The notes beneath the pieces were generated by a model. It worked only from the letters and a program-made list of their open reading frames with translations, was not told the origin of the DNA and did no database searches. This document shows, piece after piece, positions 11,901 to 22,073 of a stretch of 64,000 nucleotides of DNA. The number at the start of each line of letters is the position of its first letter. Positions within the stretch are counted from its first letter, which is position 1. The stretch is taken from NCBI GenBank assembly GCA_963749115.1, contig CAVVLP010000016.1, positions 1 through 64,000 of the forward strand. The letters are read 5' to 3'. Made by a program: the position numbers and the translations under genes. Source of the stretch: SZUA-36 sp963749115. GTDB taxonomy: Bacteria > Pseudomonadota > Gammaproteobacteria > Xanthomonadales > SZUA-36.

Positions 11901-13459
11901 CCAAAGAATGCCTCGCCGGATTTACCGGCTCCGAGCAGGTAGACCTGGACATGTTTGGCCAACTCGGGAAGTGCGCGGAACAGAAGTTGCTGACCCTTGC
12001 CGCTCTGCATGCGTCCAAGGACCAGTAAACGCAAGCGACCATCCTTACGGGGTTTTGGTGAGACGGCCTGTAAGCCTTCGATGGCGGGAAATCCGTGGGG
12101 AATAACCTTTGCGTCCAGCGTCGTAAATGCCGGTTCAAGCTGTTTCTGCAAATCCAGCACCGATTGCCCGGGAGCCGCAATTTTTACCTTGTGTTCTTTG
12201 AGGGCGTGTACATACGCATCGCGAATTTCCGACCAGGCCTGTAGATTTTTGTCCGGAAATTCCTGTGTTCGGGCGTGATCCTGTAAAGCAAGTTTCAGAT
12301 CCGGAGCGCCACCGTCCCGTAAATAGGGTTTCGGGTTGACGCTGAGTAACGGCCAGACCGGGAAGTGGTCATGCAATATCTGTAAGGTGGGCCGGCCACT
12401 GCGCAAAGCATCGAGACTGTGGCCGACCAGGGAAGAGACAAATACCCGGCCGATGTCGTAGCGTTCGCAGATTTCAGACAGTATTTCCTGGTACCCGGTA
12501 TTACTGTCGGTGATGGATTCAACGGGTGGTACTAACCACCAGCTTGCGATCGGGCAGCGTAGTTCATTGCCTGCATAGAGGCTTATCTTTTGTCCGTAGC
12601 CGAGGCCGGATTGAGGATGTTCCGAACGCAATTGATAATTCCGCTGCTCGTGGTCTGTTTCAATAAATGACTTCAGCCACTGCGAAACACCGCCACCCCA
12701 ACTGTGGGTGATATGCAGAGTCGCGGGTTTTTCGTTTTCAAGGTCTATCGGCAGGTTTGTAATACCGGCGTTGAACCACTGCTGCAGCCTGGAGCTGAGC
12801 TCGCTGAACGGTGGCGGATAGCCGGACTCATGCGGTTGTAGCTTTACCGATGCAAAAACCCTGCTTTGAGGGTCATGCAAAAATAAGTGGTCGGGAACCA
12901 TGAGTGTGGCACCCGCAGCCAGTAACCGTTGCATCAACCCACCATCAGAGTTTTCAGTCGTGAGACGGCTGACAAGATCAGCTGACAACAGGACAAAATG
13001 GTCAACGAAAACACCCAGGCTATGTAACCGCCCCGGTGCGAGCAATTTGACAAGTTCGCCAGGGTCGCATTGCAGACCACCGGGTGAAGCCTGCAAACCA
13101 GCAAATGGATTTACACTGACATCTGCATTTGAAAGCAGGGTCAGGGCAATGGGCTGATCCATTTGTTCCATCAGAACGGTCAGTTTATCAATCAGTTGTC
13201 TTGTTGGCTGAAGACCGGCGCGCATGAGAATGATGGGCCTGCCGGGAAAAAGATCTGCCAGTTCAGCGACCAGCAAAGCGGGCTGGTCGTAGCCATTCAC
13301 GGTTTGTGTCAGCCCTTTGAGCTTAAGGCGCGTACACACCGGCAAACCCGGTTCCAGGAGTTTTTGAACCGAGTGCTGATCGATTTGTCCATGGCCTTTG
13401 GCATGAACATAGATTACGGGTTTTGTGGATGCTGGATTTGGCATTTTTTTATTGGTCAT
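8842..13459 (-). CDS. Giant multi-domain glycosyltransferase (GT4-like + GT2 + GT4), frame broken
   Basis: Three consecutive open stretches belong to one polypeptide of about 1,500 residues. The N-terminal part (13459-11290) has a GT-B fold with LRLLVLGRMQSGKGQQLLF and a C-terminal ATRVGSFPHRIEHGKTG donor-site loop. A coiled coil follows, then the linker ILGSTSWKITRPLR that is typical before GT2 domains in large surface-polysaccharide transferases. The GT2 domain (about 10900-10150) shows VSIVIPVYN, VVDDQSTDET, LLNNDTQ and ED near TDLAFRV. The final GT4-like domain starts with NILIIDATTPEPDKDSGS. Breaks lie at about 11240-11285, 10955 and 10145. The last 145 bases run antisense into relA and may be an artefact of one more indel. 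Likely role: O-antigen or other surface glycan assembly. Confidence 0.75.
8943..8990. terminator. Hairpin between convergent relA and glycosyltransferase
   Basis: Perfect 12-base inverted repeat (CTAGCCCGAACA / TGTTCGGGCTAG) with an inner CACC/GGTG pairing. The relA stop TAG lies in the left arm, and a minus-strand TAG lies in the matching position of the right arm. There is no T-run, so it would be a structural end signal rather than a classic intrinsic terminator. Confidence 0.5.
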
Positions 13460-13630
13460 CTGTGTGCCATGAAACTTGTTGTTTGCAATGAACGGTCATG
13501 GCCTTTGTTTGAGAAATCATATGAAAAATGCCAGTTTAATGCCTGACCGGCGGATTATACCAAGACAAGACGCGGGCATTATGGATAATGGTTAGATTGA
13601 TGTCATCAGGCAGTAAGAATCCGATTACCA

Positions 13631-15991
13631 ATGGCCAGCAAAGCAGGAAAATCCAAGTCAAAACCGCGTAAGCCGCGATCAAAGACAGCCTCTCGACAAA
13701 AACCGGGATTGTTTCGGCGTTTGTTCCGATTGCTCATGCTTTTTGTGGGTCTTGCCATTGGTCTCAGTGTTCCCTGGGTCATTTGGCTTGATATTCAGGT
13801 TCGTGATGAATTTGAAGGTCGGGTATGGGATCTGCCAAGCCGTGTTTACGCCCGCCCGCTCAGTCTGTATAGCGGAAAATCAATTTCCAAAGAGTCCCTG
13901 CTGCTTGAGTTGAAGGCCTCGGGTTATCGCGCGGTTCCACAGGCATCCACACCCGGCAGTTACTCTGTCAACGGCAATAGCTTTGAAATCAATCGCCGTG
14001 CCTTTATTTTTGAGGATGGCTCAGAACCTGAAAACCGTTTTCGACTGCAATTGAGCGGTGGAACCGTCAAGAACCTGGCTGCTGTGTCCGGTTCCCAGGA
14101 AACGGGGTTGGTACGGCTGGACCCCGCTGAAATTGCCTCGATATATCCTCTACATGATGAAGATCGCACGCTGGTGGCTTTAAAAGACGTGCCCGAACTG
14201 CTGGTAACCGGCTTGCAGGCAGTGGAAGACAGGCAGTTTAAGCACCATCATGGTGTGGCGCCGCGTAGCATTGCACGCGCCTTTGTGGCCAATATCAAAG
14301 CTGGCCGGGCAGTGCAGGGCGGCAGTACGTTAACCCAGCAATTGGTCAAGAATTATTTTCTGAGCAGCGAACGGACGCTGGCGCGTAAGGTCAACGAAGC
14401 CATCATGGCTGTATTGCTTGAATTGCATTACGACAAGGCACAAATCCTCGAGGCATATGTGAATGAGGTCTTCCTCGGGCAACAGGGTAAGCACGCCATT
14501 CATGGTTTTGGCCGTGCCAGTGAGTTTTATTTCGATCGGTCATTGCAGGATCTCCAAGCCCAGCAGATTGCCTTGTTGGTTGGCATGGTACGTGGTGCAT
14601 CGCTTTACAATCCGAGGCGAAACCCGCAGCGCGCGCTGCAGCGACGGAATCAGGTGCTGGATATTTTTGGCACCACCGGTTTATTAACCGAAAACGAAGT
14701 CAGGAAAGCAAAAAGCCGTTCATTGGGAGTCATCGCCACACCGCGTTCCGGTGGTAGTCGCTACCCTGCATTTGTGGATCTGGTCCGGCGTCAATTAAGA
14801 CGTGACTACCAGGCTTCTGATTTAAGCTCGGAAGGGCTTAAAATATTCACAACACTGGCCCCATCTGAGCAGGAGTACGCTCAAAAAGCAGTTTCCAACG
14901 GGCTGGATGACCTGAAACAACGTGGTTTACCGGCTGATTTGCAGGCAGCAATGGTGCTTGCTGATGTTGCCAGCGGCGAGATCCGCGCCCTGGTCGGTGA
15001 CCGTGTTGCAGGTCGTAATGGTTTCAATCGCGCCCTGGATGCGCGCAGGCAAATTGGCTCTGTCATCAAACCACTGGTGTACCTGCTCGCCCTTGAGCAT
15101 GTTGATGATTACACCTTGATTACACGGATCAATGACGAACCCATTTCATTGAGGCAAGCGGACGGGCAACTGTGGTCGCCGGAGAACTATGACCACAAAT
15201 CGCATGGTGAAATACCCCTTATGGATGCCCTGGTTCATTCGTATAATCAGGCTACCGTGCAGGTGGGTCTTAAGGTCGGTGTTGCAAACCTGATACGTAA
15301 GATCAAGCAACTGGGTATTGCTGCTGAAATTCCGGCGGTTCCAGCGAGCTTGTTGGGTGCGGTCGAATTGACACCGATCGAGGTGACACAGATGTTCCAG
15401 TCGCTCGCTGCGGGCGGGTATAGTGTGCCGTTGCGATCGGTTACGGCCGTACTGACGCCACACGGGGAGCTATTGAGCCGTTATCCGCTAAGGTTTATGC
15501 CACTTGAGAACCGTGATGCAGTTGCCTTGCTGAATTTTGCCCTGACCCGGGTAGTGGAGGAGGGAACGGCCCGGGAGTTGCACGGGTTGCTTGGAAATGA
15601 CACATTGATAGCAGGAAAAACAGGTACCACCAATGAAAGGCGTGACAGCTGGTTTGTCGGATATACCCGGGACCGTGTGGCGGCTGCCTGGGTCGGGCTT
15701 GATGACAATCGCCCTGCCAGTGTGACCGGAAGCAATGCAGCCATGCGGATATGGGCAGGTTTATTCCGGCACTTACCAATTGAAGCGGTAGATTTACGAA
15801 TGCCGGATGGTGCAAATTTTGTCTGGGTGGAAATACAACAACAGGCATGGACAGACCCGTCTTGCCCCGGGGCCGTGCAAATACCTTTTATTGAAGGGTC
15901 AGAGCCACAAAAAAGCACAAGATGTCGCAAAAATCATGATAATAAGAACAAGAAATCTTTATGGAGGAAGTGGTTTGGACGCAAAGATTAA
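13631..15991 (+). CDS. mrcB: Penicillin-binding protein 1B (class A, glycosyltransferase/transpeptidase)
   Basis: 786 residues. A short basic cytoplasmic tail and one membrane helix (about residues 32-55) are followed by a UB2H-like segment. The GT51 domain carries EDRQFKHHHG, GGSTLTQQLVKN and the RKVNEAIMAVLLE block. The transpeptidase domain carries the active-site serine in RQIGSVIKP, SYN-type HSYNQA and KTGTT. It polymerises and cross-links peptidoglycan in the periplasm. Length and order match PBP1b, including the UB2H region missing from PBP1a. It is divergent from the glycosyltransferase; the TPR lipoprotein gene starts inside its last codons. Confidence 0.9.
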   Translation: MASKAGKSKSKPRKPRSKTASRQKPGLFRRLFRLLMLFVGLAIGLSVPWVIWLDIQVRDEFEGRVWDLPSRVYARPLSLYSGKSISKESLLLELKASGYRAVPQASTPGSYSVNGNSFEINRRAFIFEDGSEPENRFRLQLSGGTVKNLAAVSGSQETGLVRLDPAEIASIYPLHDEDRTLVALKDVPELLVTGLQAVEDRQFKHHHGVAPRSIARAFVANIKAGRAVQGGSTLTQQLVKNYFLSSERTLARKVNEAIMAVLLELHYDKAQILEAYVNEVFLGQQGKHAIHGFGRASEFYFDRSLQDLQAQQIALLVGMVRGASLYNPRRNPQRALQRRNQVLDIFGTTGLLTENEVRKAKSRSLGVIATPRSGGSRYPAFVDLVRRQLRRDYQASDLSSEGLKIFTTLAPSEQEYAQKAVSNGLDDLKQRGLPADLQAAMVLADVASGEIRALVGDRVAGRNGFNRALDARRQIGSVIKPLVYLLALEHVDDYTLITRINDEPISLRQADGQLWSPENYDHKSHGEIPLMDALVHSYNQATVQVGLKVGVANLIRKIKQLGIAAEIPAVPASLLGAVELTPIEVTQMFQSLAAGGYSVPLRSVTAVLTPHGELLSRYPLRFMPLENRDAVALLNFALTRVVEEGTARELHGLLGNDTLIAGKTGTTNERRDSWFVGYTRDRVAAAWVGLDDNRPASVTGSNAAMRIWAGLFRHLPIEAVDLRMPDGANFVWVEIQQQAWTDPSCPGAVQIPFIEGSEPQKSTRCRKNHDNKNKKSLWRKWFGRKD

Positions 15992-16475
15992 GCTGTTAGG
16001 TTTATTGATTTTGTTGTTGCTGGCGGCCTGCAGTGGCGCGCCTCCGGTACCGATCGACGGAGATGAAGTCGACACCCGTGTCAGGGCACCGGCCAGCGAG
16101 GACAGTGCCGGTGTTCAAGTCTACTCATTGCAGAATCCGGCTGTGAAAGAACTGACGGCTCAAGCGGTGGTTGCCGAACATGCCGGTGAACTGGACAAGG
16201 CCAGTGGTTACCTTGAACGTGCATTGCGCATCGAACCAAGGGATCCACAATTGTTGCAACACATGGCGGAAATCAAGCTGCAAAAAGAGGACTATCAGCA
16301 GGCATTGAATTTTGCGGTGAGATCCTACGATATCGGACCCAGGGTTGGTGAAATTTGTAGCAGGAATTGGCGAACCATCAGTGTGGCCAGGGAGCACCTC
16401 AATGATGCCAGTGGTGCCAGCGATGCCGAAGCACGTGCAAGCAAGTGCATGAACACGCGGCCAAAGGGGCTCTGA
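15975..16475 (+). CDS. Tetratricopeptide-repeat lipoprotein
   Basis: About 166 residues if started at TTG 15975, which has a GGAGG ribosome site 8 bases upstream. Longer starts would lack one. The N-terminus is hydrophobic with a lipobox LLAAC, so the protein is probably outer-membrane anchored. Two TPR-like helical pairs (about residues 65-130, with LDKASGYLERALRIEPRDPQ) follow. It overlaps the end of mrcB by 17 bases, so it is likely co-translated, and may assist peptidoglycan synthesis. That role is inference from position only. Confidence 0.7.
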   Translation: MDAKIKLLGLLILLLLAACSGAPPVPIDGDEVDTRVRAPASEDSAGVQVYSLQNPAVKELTAQAVVAEHAGELDKASGYLERALRIEPRDPQLLQHMAEIKLQKEDYQQALNFAVRSYDIGPRVGEICSRNWRTISVAREHLNDASGASDAEARASKCMNTRPKGL

Positions 16476-16484
16476 GTAAAACAC

Positions 16485-18424
16485 GTGTCAGACTTAAAGG
16501 AAGCCAGTGCGAAACTGCTGGATTCAGGCGGGCCGTTTGAGTCGGTATTGCCGGGATTCGCGCCACGCCAGGAGCAATTGCAGTTGGCCGCCGCGATTGA
16601 AAAAACCATTGCGGCAGGGGGTACCCTGGTGGCGGAGGCCGGAACCGGGATCGGCAAAACCCTTTCCTACCTGGTGCCGGTACTCAAGGGCCGCGAACGC
16701 ACCATCATTTCAACCGGTACCAAGACACTTCAGGATCAGCTGTATTTCCGTGATCTGCCAATGGTTAAAAAGGCACTTGGCAGCACGCTCAAGACCGCAC
16801 TTTTGAAAGGTCGTGCAAATTATTTGTGTCTGTATCGGACCGGAGCAGGCCCGTAAAGACGGCAGGCTGCCATCGCGTGAATCGATAACCGAGCTTGAGG
16901 CCATCAGGCAGTGGGTGCCCTGCCAGCGTGGATGGTGATCTTTCGATTTCTTCGGTGATAGCCGACGACAGTGAACTGTGGCCAATGGTTACCTCTACGA
17001 CTGACAACTGCCTCGGTTCGGATTGTCCTGATTTCGAGGCCTGTTTTGTAGCGCGTGCACGGCGTGAAGCACAGGACGCCGATGTGGTGGTGGTTAATCA
17101 CCACCTCCTGTTTGCGGATATGGCGATCAAGCACAGTGGTTTTGGAGAGGTTTTGCCAGGTGCATCGGTGTTTATCGTCGATGAGGCACACCAGGCACCA
17201 GAAACAGCCTCACAGTTTTTCAGCTCTTCCCTGTCCACCAGGCAAATTTCCGACCTGTGCAGAGACCTTTTGGCTGAAGCAGCTGAAACCAGTGGTGGCA
17301 TGACGGTGGTACGTGACGAGGTGGCCCATTGTCGCCAGGTAATCAAGGAATTCCAGCTTGCCTGTCATGACAACCTGGAAGACAGGGGGACATGGGATGA
17401 AATGCTGAACCGGTCTGAGGTCAGGGATGCACTGCAATCCCTGGACTCGGCGGTGGGTGGGTTAAAACCGGTAGCCGAATCATTGCAGGGCGCCAGTCGT
17501 GGCATGGATGCCTGTCTGCAGCGTCTTGCCGAAATACAGGCGCACTTTGATCACCTCGATAAACCCGTTCCCGATACCGAAGTGCGGTGGTTCGAACGTC
17601 GCGGACAGGGCGTTTCAATTCAGACCACGCCATTGGATATCTCGAATTTGTTTTCCAGTTTTTGTGAGCAGTTGGATGCGGCCTGGGTATTTACATCAGC
17701 AACTTTATCGGTCAATGGCGGCTTTGATCATTTTGTACGGCAGCTGGGTCTGCAGGATGCCGATACGCTGAATCTGGACTCCCCCTTTGATTATCAGAAC
17801 CATGCCCTGCTGTGGTTGCCGACGGGCTTGCCTGAACCACGCGAGCCGTCTTTTGTTCCCACCTTGCTGGAGCAGGTTCGCCCGGTTCTCAAGGCCAGTA
17901 AAGGTCGTGCCTTCATGCTGTTCACATCTCACCGGGCTTTAAGACAGGCTGCAGAGTTACTGGCGGGAACAATTGATCATCCCTTGTTTGTGCAAGGTGA
18001 GATGCCCCGCAGCATGTTGTTGGAGGCATTCCGTGAGTCGGGTGATGGTATTCTTTTAGGTTCGGCGAGCTTTTGGGGTGGTGTGGATGTGATGGGTGAG
18101 GCTTTATCGCTGGTTATTATTGATAAGTTGCCGTTTGCGCCACCCAATGACCCGGTCATGGTTGCACGCAGTAATCAATTGCGACAGCATGGGGGTAATC
18201 CTTTCATGGAGTTGTTTTTACCGCAGGCTGTCATTGCGCTAAAACAGGGTGCAGGCCGCCTGATACGTGATGTCAATGACCGGGGTGTGCTGGTGATTTG
18301 CGATCGCAGGCTGAATACCAAGGGTTATGGCAGCGTTTTTCTGGAAAGTCTTCCACCCATGAAGCAAACACCGGATCGTGATCAAGTCGTGGAGTTTTTT
18401 GAAAATGAACCTACTGGCGATTGA
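16485..18424 (+). CDS. YoaA/DinG-family ATP-dependent DNA helicase (two frame breaks)
   Basis: Superfamily 2 XPD-like helicase with a 4Fe-4S cluster. GTG start at 16485. Walker A is in AEAGTGIGKTLSYL, the DEAH box in VDEAHQAPE, and the cluster cysteines include NYLC and DNCLGSDCPDFEAC. C-terminal motifs QGAGRLIRD and DRRLNTKGYG are intact. The frame breaks at about 16840 (near NYLCLYR) and about 16921 (near RQWVP), both inside the iron-sulphur region, and reads on cleanly. It acts in DNA repair and replication-fork rescue. It follows the TPR gene by 9 bases and overlaps tsaB. Confidence 0.85.
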
Positions 18425-19028
18425 AACGGCAACAGAGACCTGTTCTGTCGCACTCACCGTCAACGGTGAAGTTCTGGAGCGCTACCAGCACGCACCGAGA
18501 CAACATGCCGAATTGCTGCTGCCGTGGGTTGAGCAATTACTGGCGGAAGCGGGTATCGGTTTTGCTGCTCTAGATGCCATCGCTTTTAGTCGAGGTCCGG
18601 GAAGTTTTACCAGTTTGCGTATTGGGATCGGTGTCGTACAGGGTTTGGCATGGGCATCTGACCTTCCTGTTATTCCTGTTTCAAGTCTTGCTGCAACAGC
18701 TCAAACCGCCGTCAATGAAGGGGTTGAATCCGCACTGGTCGCGCTTGATGCACGCATGAACGAAGTTTTTACCGGCACATTTGAAGCCAATAGCAACGGA
18801 CTCATGATTCCGGTTACTGCGGAGAAAGTCTGCCCACCCGAAAATGTGCAGGCACCTGTGCACCCTAAAACCTGTGGTATTGGTATTGGCTTTGAGCGTT
18901 ACAGCGCATTGGATGCACTGGCAGAACAACTGTTTGAAATTCGCCCCGATGTATGGCCGAAGGCTTCATCTGTGCTTCAATTGGCGCAGGGATGGTTGAA
19001 CACCAATAAACCACTTTCCGCGGAGTAG
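18405..19028 (+). CDS. tsaB: tRNA threonylcarbamoyladenosine biosynthesis protein TsaB
   Basis: 207 residues from ATG 18405, which lies inside the end of the helicase gene. MNLLAIETATETCSVAL and the SRGPGSFTSLRIG motif (about residue 68) mark the M22 / TsaB family. TsaB is the scaffold partner of TsaD in making the t6A base at position 37 of ANN-decoding tRNAs. A yoaA-tsaB arrangement is common in gammaproteobacteria. Confidence 0.92.
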   Translation: MNLLAIETATETCSVALTVNGEVLERYQHAPRQHAELLLPWVEQLLAEAGIGFAALDAIAFSRGPGSFTSLRIGIGVVQGLAWASDLPVIPVSSLAATAQTAVNEGVESALVALDARMNEVFTGTFEANSNGLMIPVTAEKVCPPENVQAPVHPKTCGIGIGFERYSALDALAEQLFEIRPDVWPKASSVLQLAQGWLNTNKPLSAE

Positions 19029-19088
19029 CGCACAGCCTGTTTACCTGCGCGACAACGTGGCTAAAAAAGAAAAGGACCGATAAAAGCG

Positions 19089-19706
19089 CTAGTTGACCAG
19101 GCTGACTGCCAACAGGCGTATGGCCAATGCAATAAGTACTACACCAAAGGCGCGCTCAATCCAGACAAAATTCCGTTGTAAACGCCCCAACCAGCGTGGG
19201 TTGGAGAATGACCAGGCGACGATCATGTACCACCCCATATCGATGAACATGGCAGTTGCGGCATAGGCAAGCTTTTCCAGCCAGGTGGTTTCACTGCCAA
19301 TGACCTGGCTGAACAATGCGATAAAAAATACCGCTACTTTCGGGTTCAAAAACACCACCAGGAAACCATCGCGTGCGGCGCTGCCGGTAGACGTCGGGTT
19401 CGCAAGTGTTGCAGCCGTCTTGTTTTGCGCACGCAGGCCCTTGATTCCGAGCCATATGAGGTAGCCTGCGCCCAACCATTGAAGCGTTGTAAACAATATT
19501 GGCGAGGCGGTAATCATCACCGCAATACCCGATATGCAAAGCAGCGCGTAAAGACCGATTCCCAGACCATGGGTTAGCGCCGCGACAAGCCCGGTTTCGC
19601 GTCCGCCCCTGAGTGTCTGTTGCAGTACCACCGCGAGAGATGGGCCCGGTGACATGGCGCCCAACAGGCAAATGGAAACCACGGTTAGCCATATCGCTAT
19701 TGTCAT
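19089..19706 (-). CDS. LysE/RhtB-family amino-acid exporter
   Basis: 205 residues from ATG 19706. Longer upstream codons read through poorly conserved sequence. MTIAIWLTVVS, GAMSPGPSLAVVL at residue about 16, and six predicted hydrophobic helices fit the LysE superfamily that exports amino acids across the inner membrane. The exact substrate cannot be read from sequence. It is convergent with tsaB. Confidence 0.85.
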   Translation of the reverse strand: MTIAIWLTVVSICLLGAMSPGPSLAVVLQQTLRGGRETGLVAALTHGLGIGLYALLCISGIAVMITASPILFTTLQWLGAGYLIWLGIKGLRAQNKTAATLANPTSTGSAARDGFLVVFLNPKVAVFFIALFSQVIGSETTWLEKLAYAATAMFIDMGWYMIVAWSFSNPRWLGRLQRNFVWIERAFGVVLIALAIRLLAVSLVN

Positions 19707-20305
19707 AGTGTTCAAGTTTGCCGCATTGCCGTTTTGGTTGCACTCGCAGAAAGTGAAAAACTTGACTTCAATCAATGCATGTGTGAGCTGAATTCGGCAA
19801 ACTCCGACCAAGATTGTTTAACCTGATGGCCCTGCCATTGGTCAATTGATCAACACTCAAGAGGAAATGATTGAGCTTGTGAATCATGTCAATTTCTTGG
19901 CTTTTAGTGACTGGTAGTGCTTTTGGTACTGTCAATTTTGATAGAATTGAAAATCAGATGCAGGAAATATTAAATTTTTTTAACGTCAAAATAGCGCATA
20001 TATTGCTTGGGTTGGGTATAATCCGCCATTGGACGAGACATCTGGTTTGTCTGGGCTGTATTTGAACTCGCTTTTAGAAAAGTACCAACAATTGATTCAG
20101 GTGCCAAAATTAAAGAGCGCGAATTACATTTAATTAACGAATTTTTTAGTTAAATCTGCGAAAATAAATTTTGTAAGCGAGATGGGGATATTTTGTCCTA
20201 TTTAAATTTACTTGATCAGAAGCCAATAATTTTAAGTATAGAGGCCTACGTGGTGGTATTAAAATATTCTTTATTGAGTGCGAATTGTACGGTGGTGTGT
20301 TGACC
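19707..20305. promoter_or_regulatory. Long AT-rich leader region before the sphingolipid genes
   Basis: About 600 bases between divergent lysE and the acyl ligase gene, with no convincing coding frame. It is markedly AT-richer than its flanks. A perfect TATAAT lies at 20017-20022 without a good -35 element. Several T- and A-runs (about 19968-19982 and 20130-20170) suggest a curved or regulator-bound region. A promoter for the downstream operon is expected here but the start site is not identifiable. Confidence 0.4.
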
Positions 20306-22072
20306 ATGAATCACAAGATACCAACTCCCGCCAATACAAATTTGCCGGTTAAGATTGCCCCATACACCAACCTGGTAGATGCGTTGGAGTATGCGGCGCA
20401 GGGTGACACCGGATTTAATTTCTACGATGGTCGTGGTCACCTTTCCGACGTTTTGTCGTACGCAAATTTACGTGACGAGGCCAAGGTGATTGCCCGGCGT
20501 TTGCTAAGCCTTGGCTGTGAGCGTGGTGCCCGGGTTGGCATCATTGCTGAAACGGAGCCCATGTTTCACCGGTTCTTTTTCGCCTGTCAGTATGCTGGCT
20601 TGATCCCCGTTGCTGTACCAGCTGGAATACAATTGGGCGCGCATGGCGCTTATGTAAGCCAGGTCAGGCGGATGTTGAAGAGTTGCGGTGCTTCAATCGT
20701 TGTTGCACCTGATACGCACGCCAATTTCATGGCCGAAGCGGTAGAAGGTCTTGATTTACTTATGGCGGGCAAGCAGGCGGACTTTGATGCTTTACCCGAG
20801 GCAGATGTTGAGTTTGAGCCTTTGGGTGCGGACGATCCGGCCTATCTTCAATACACCTCCGGAAGCACCAGTTTCCCGCGTGGTGTAGAAGTTACACAAA
20901 AAACCGTATTGAACAACCTGATGGAAATTGCCCGTTTTGGGCTAAAACTAACTACACAAGACCGCATGGTTTCCTGGTTACCTTTCTATCACGACATGGG
21001 TCTGGTTGGTTTTGTTCTGGTTCCATTGATTGGCCAGATATCGGTCGACTATCTGAGTTCACGCACGTTTGCTATGCGTCCCAGACTGTGGCTTAAAATA
21101 TTATCAGATAACGGTGGCACAATTGCTTCTGCGCCTACATTCGGTTACGCCTTGTGCGCCAAGCGTTTACGGCCTTCCGATGTAGAAGGGTATGACCTCA
21201 GTAATTGGCGGGCCGCCTGTGTGGGTGCCGAACGTATTAATCCCGAACCGTTAATGGAGTTTGCGAATATTCTTAAACCCAGCGGGTTTAATGAGAAAGC
21301 ATTTGTTGCCTGCTACGGTATGGCCGAGTGTGTTTTGGCCACCAGTGTCGCACCCCTTGGCGAAGGTCTGAATGTTGATGTGGTCGATAGAAAAATCATG
21401 GCGGACACCGGTGAAGCAAGACCTTCAAAAGGTGATGCCATGACGACATCTGCGTATGTGGATTGCGGTAAACTGCTACCCGGATTTGAATTCTCAGTCC
21501 TGGATGATAATGGCAATGAAATGGCAAACCGTCACTGTGGACATATTCATTTGAAAGGTCCCAGTGTAATGCGCGGGTATTTTCATGATGAAAAGTCCAC
21601 ATCTGAAGTGCTGTCAGAAGATGGCTGGTTGAACACCGGCGATATTGGTTACCGTATTGACGACCACCTGGTCATCACTTCCCGTAGCAAGGACGTTATC
21701 ATCATCAAGGGTCGTAATATCTGGCCATATGATCTGGAAGTCCTGGCACAACAGACCTGTGGTGTAAAACTGGGTGGAGTTGCAGCATTCTCAGTCAGTT
21801 TGGACAACAAGGAAGAGCAGGCCGTGCTGGTCGTCGAAACCAAGGAAAAGGATGCTGATAGCCGTCTTCATATTGTTGAAGATATCAGCCGTTCTATCCA
21901 TGCTCATTTTGGAATCAACGTACGGATTGATCTGACACCACGTGGAACATTGCCAAGAACGTCATCCGGCAAGCTCTCGAGGTCTCAATCCAAGCAGGAC
22001 TATCTCGCTCGCAAAACCTTGCAGGATGTAGAAGCGTCAGCGATCAGGATTGGCGATACGCTGTCAGCCTGA
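20306..22072 (+). CDS. Fatty acyl-AMP ligase / acyl-ACP synthetase (AasR-like)
   Basis: 588 residues from ATG 20306. It is an adenylate-forming enzyme: the P-loop reads LQYTSGSTSFPRGVEV (about residue 180), SWLPFYHDMGL is the FAAL-type A4 region, and LNTGDIGYRIDDHL plus the C-terminal GTLPRTSSGKLSRSQ (catalytic Lys) are present. Family members activate a fatty acid as acyl-AMP and pass it to an acyl carrier protein. With ACP, an epimerase-type reductase and an Spt-like enzyme downstream, the best parallel is AasR, which loads the ACP used by serine palmitoyltransferase in Caulobacter. A polyketide-starter role is the alternative, but no PKS gene is present. Confidence 0.8.
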   Translation: MNHKIPTPANTNLPVKIAPYTNLVDALEYAAQGDTGFNFYDGRGHLSDVLSYANLRDEAKVIARRLLSLGCERGARVGIIAETEPMFHRFFFACQYAGLIPVAVPAGIQLGAHGAYVSQVRRMLKSCGASIVVAPDTHANFMAEAVEGLDLLMAGKQADFDALPEADVEFEPLGADDPAYLQYTSGSTSFPRGVEVTQKTVLNNLMEIARFGLKLTTQDRMVSWLPFYHDMGLVGFVLVPLIGQISVDYLSSRTFAMRPRLWLKILSDNGGTIASAPTFGYALCAKRLRPSDVEGYDLSNWRAACVGAERINPEPLMEFANILKPSGFNEKAFVACYGMAECVLATSVAPLGEGLNVDVVDRKIMADTGEARPSKGDAMTTSAYVDCGKLLPGFEFSVLDDNGNEMANRHCGHIHLKGPSVMRGYFHDEKSTSEVLSEDGWLNTGDIGYRIDDHLVITSRSKDVIIIKGRNIWPYDLEVLAQQTCGVKLGGVAAFSVSLDNKEEQAVLVVETKEKDADSRLHIVEDISRSIHAHFGINVRIDLTPRGTLPRTSSGKLSRSQSKQDYLARKTLQDVEASAIRIGDTLSA

Positions 22073-22073
22073 T

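Noticed and set aside
20306..22072. Polyketide/NRPS starter module
   Set aside because: No PKS or NRPS genes in the window.
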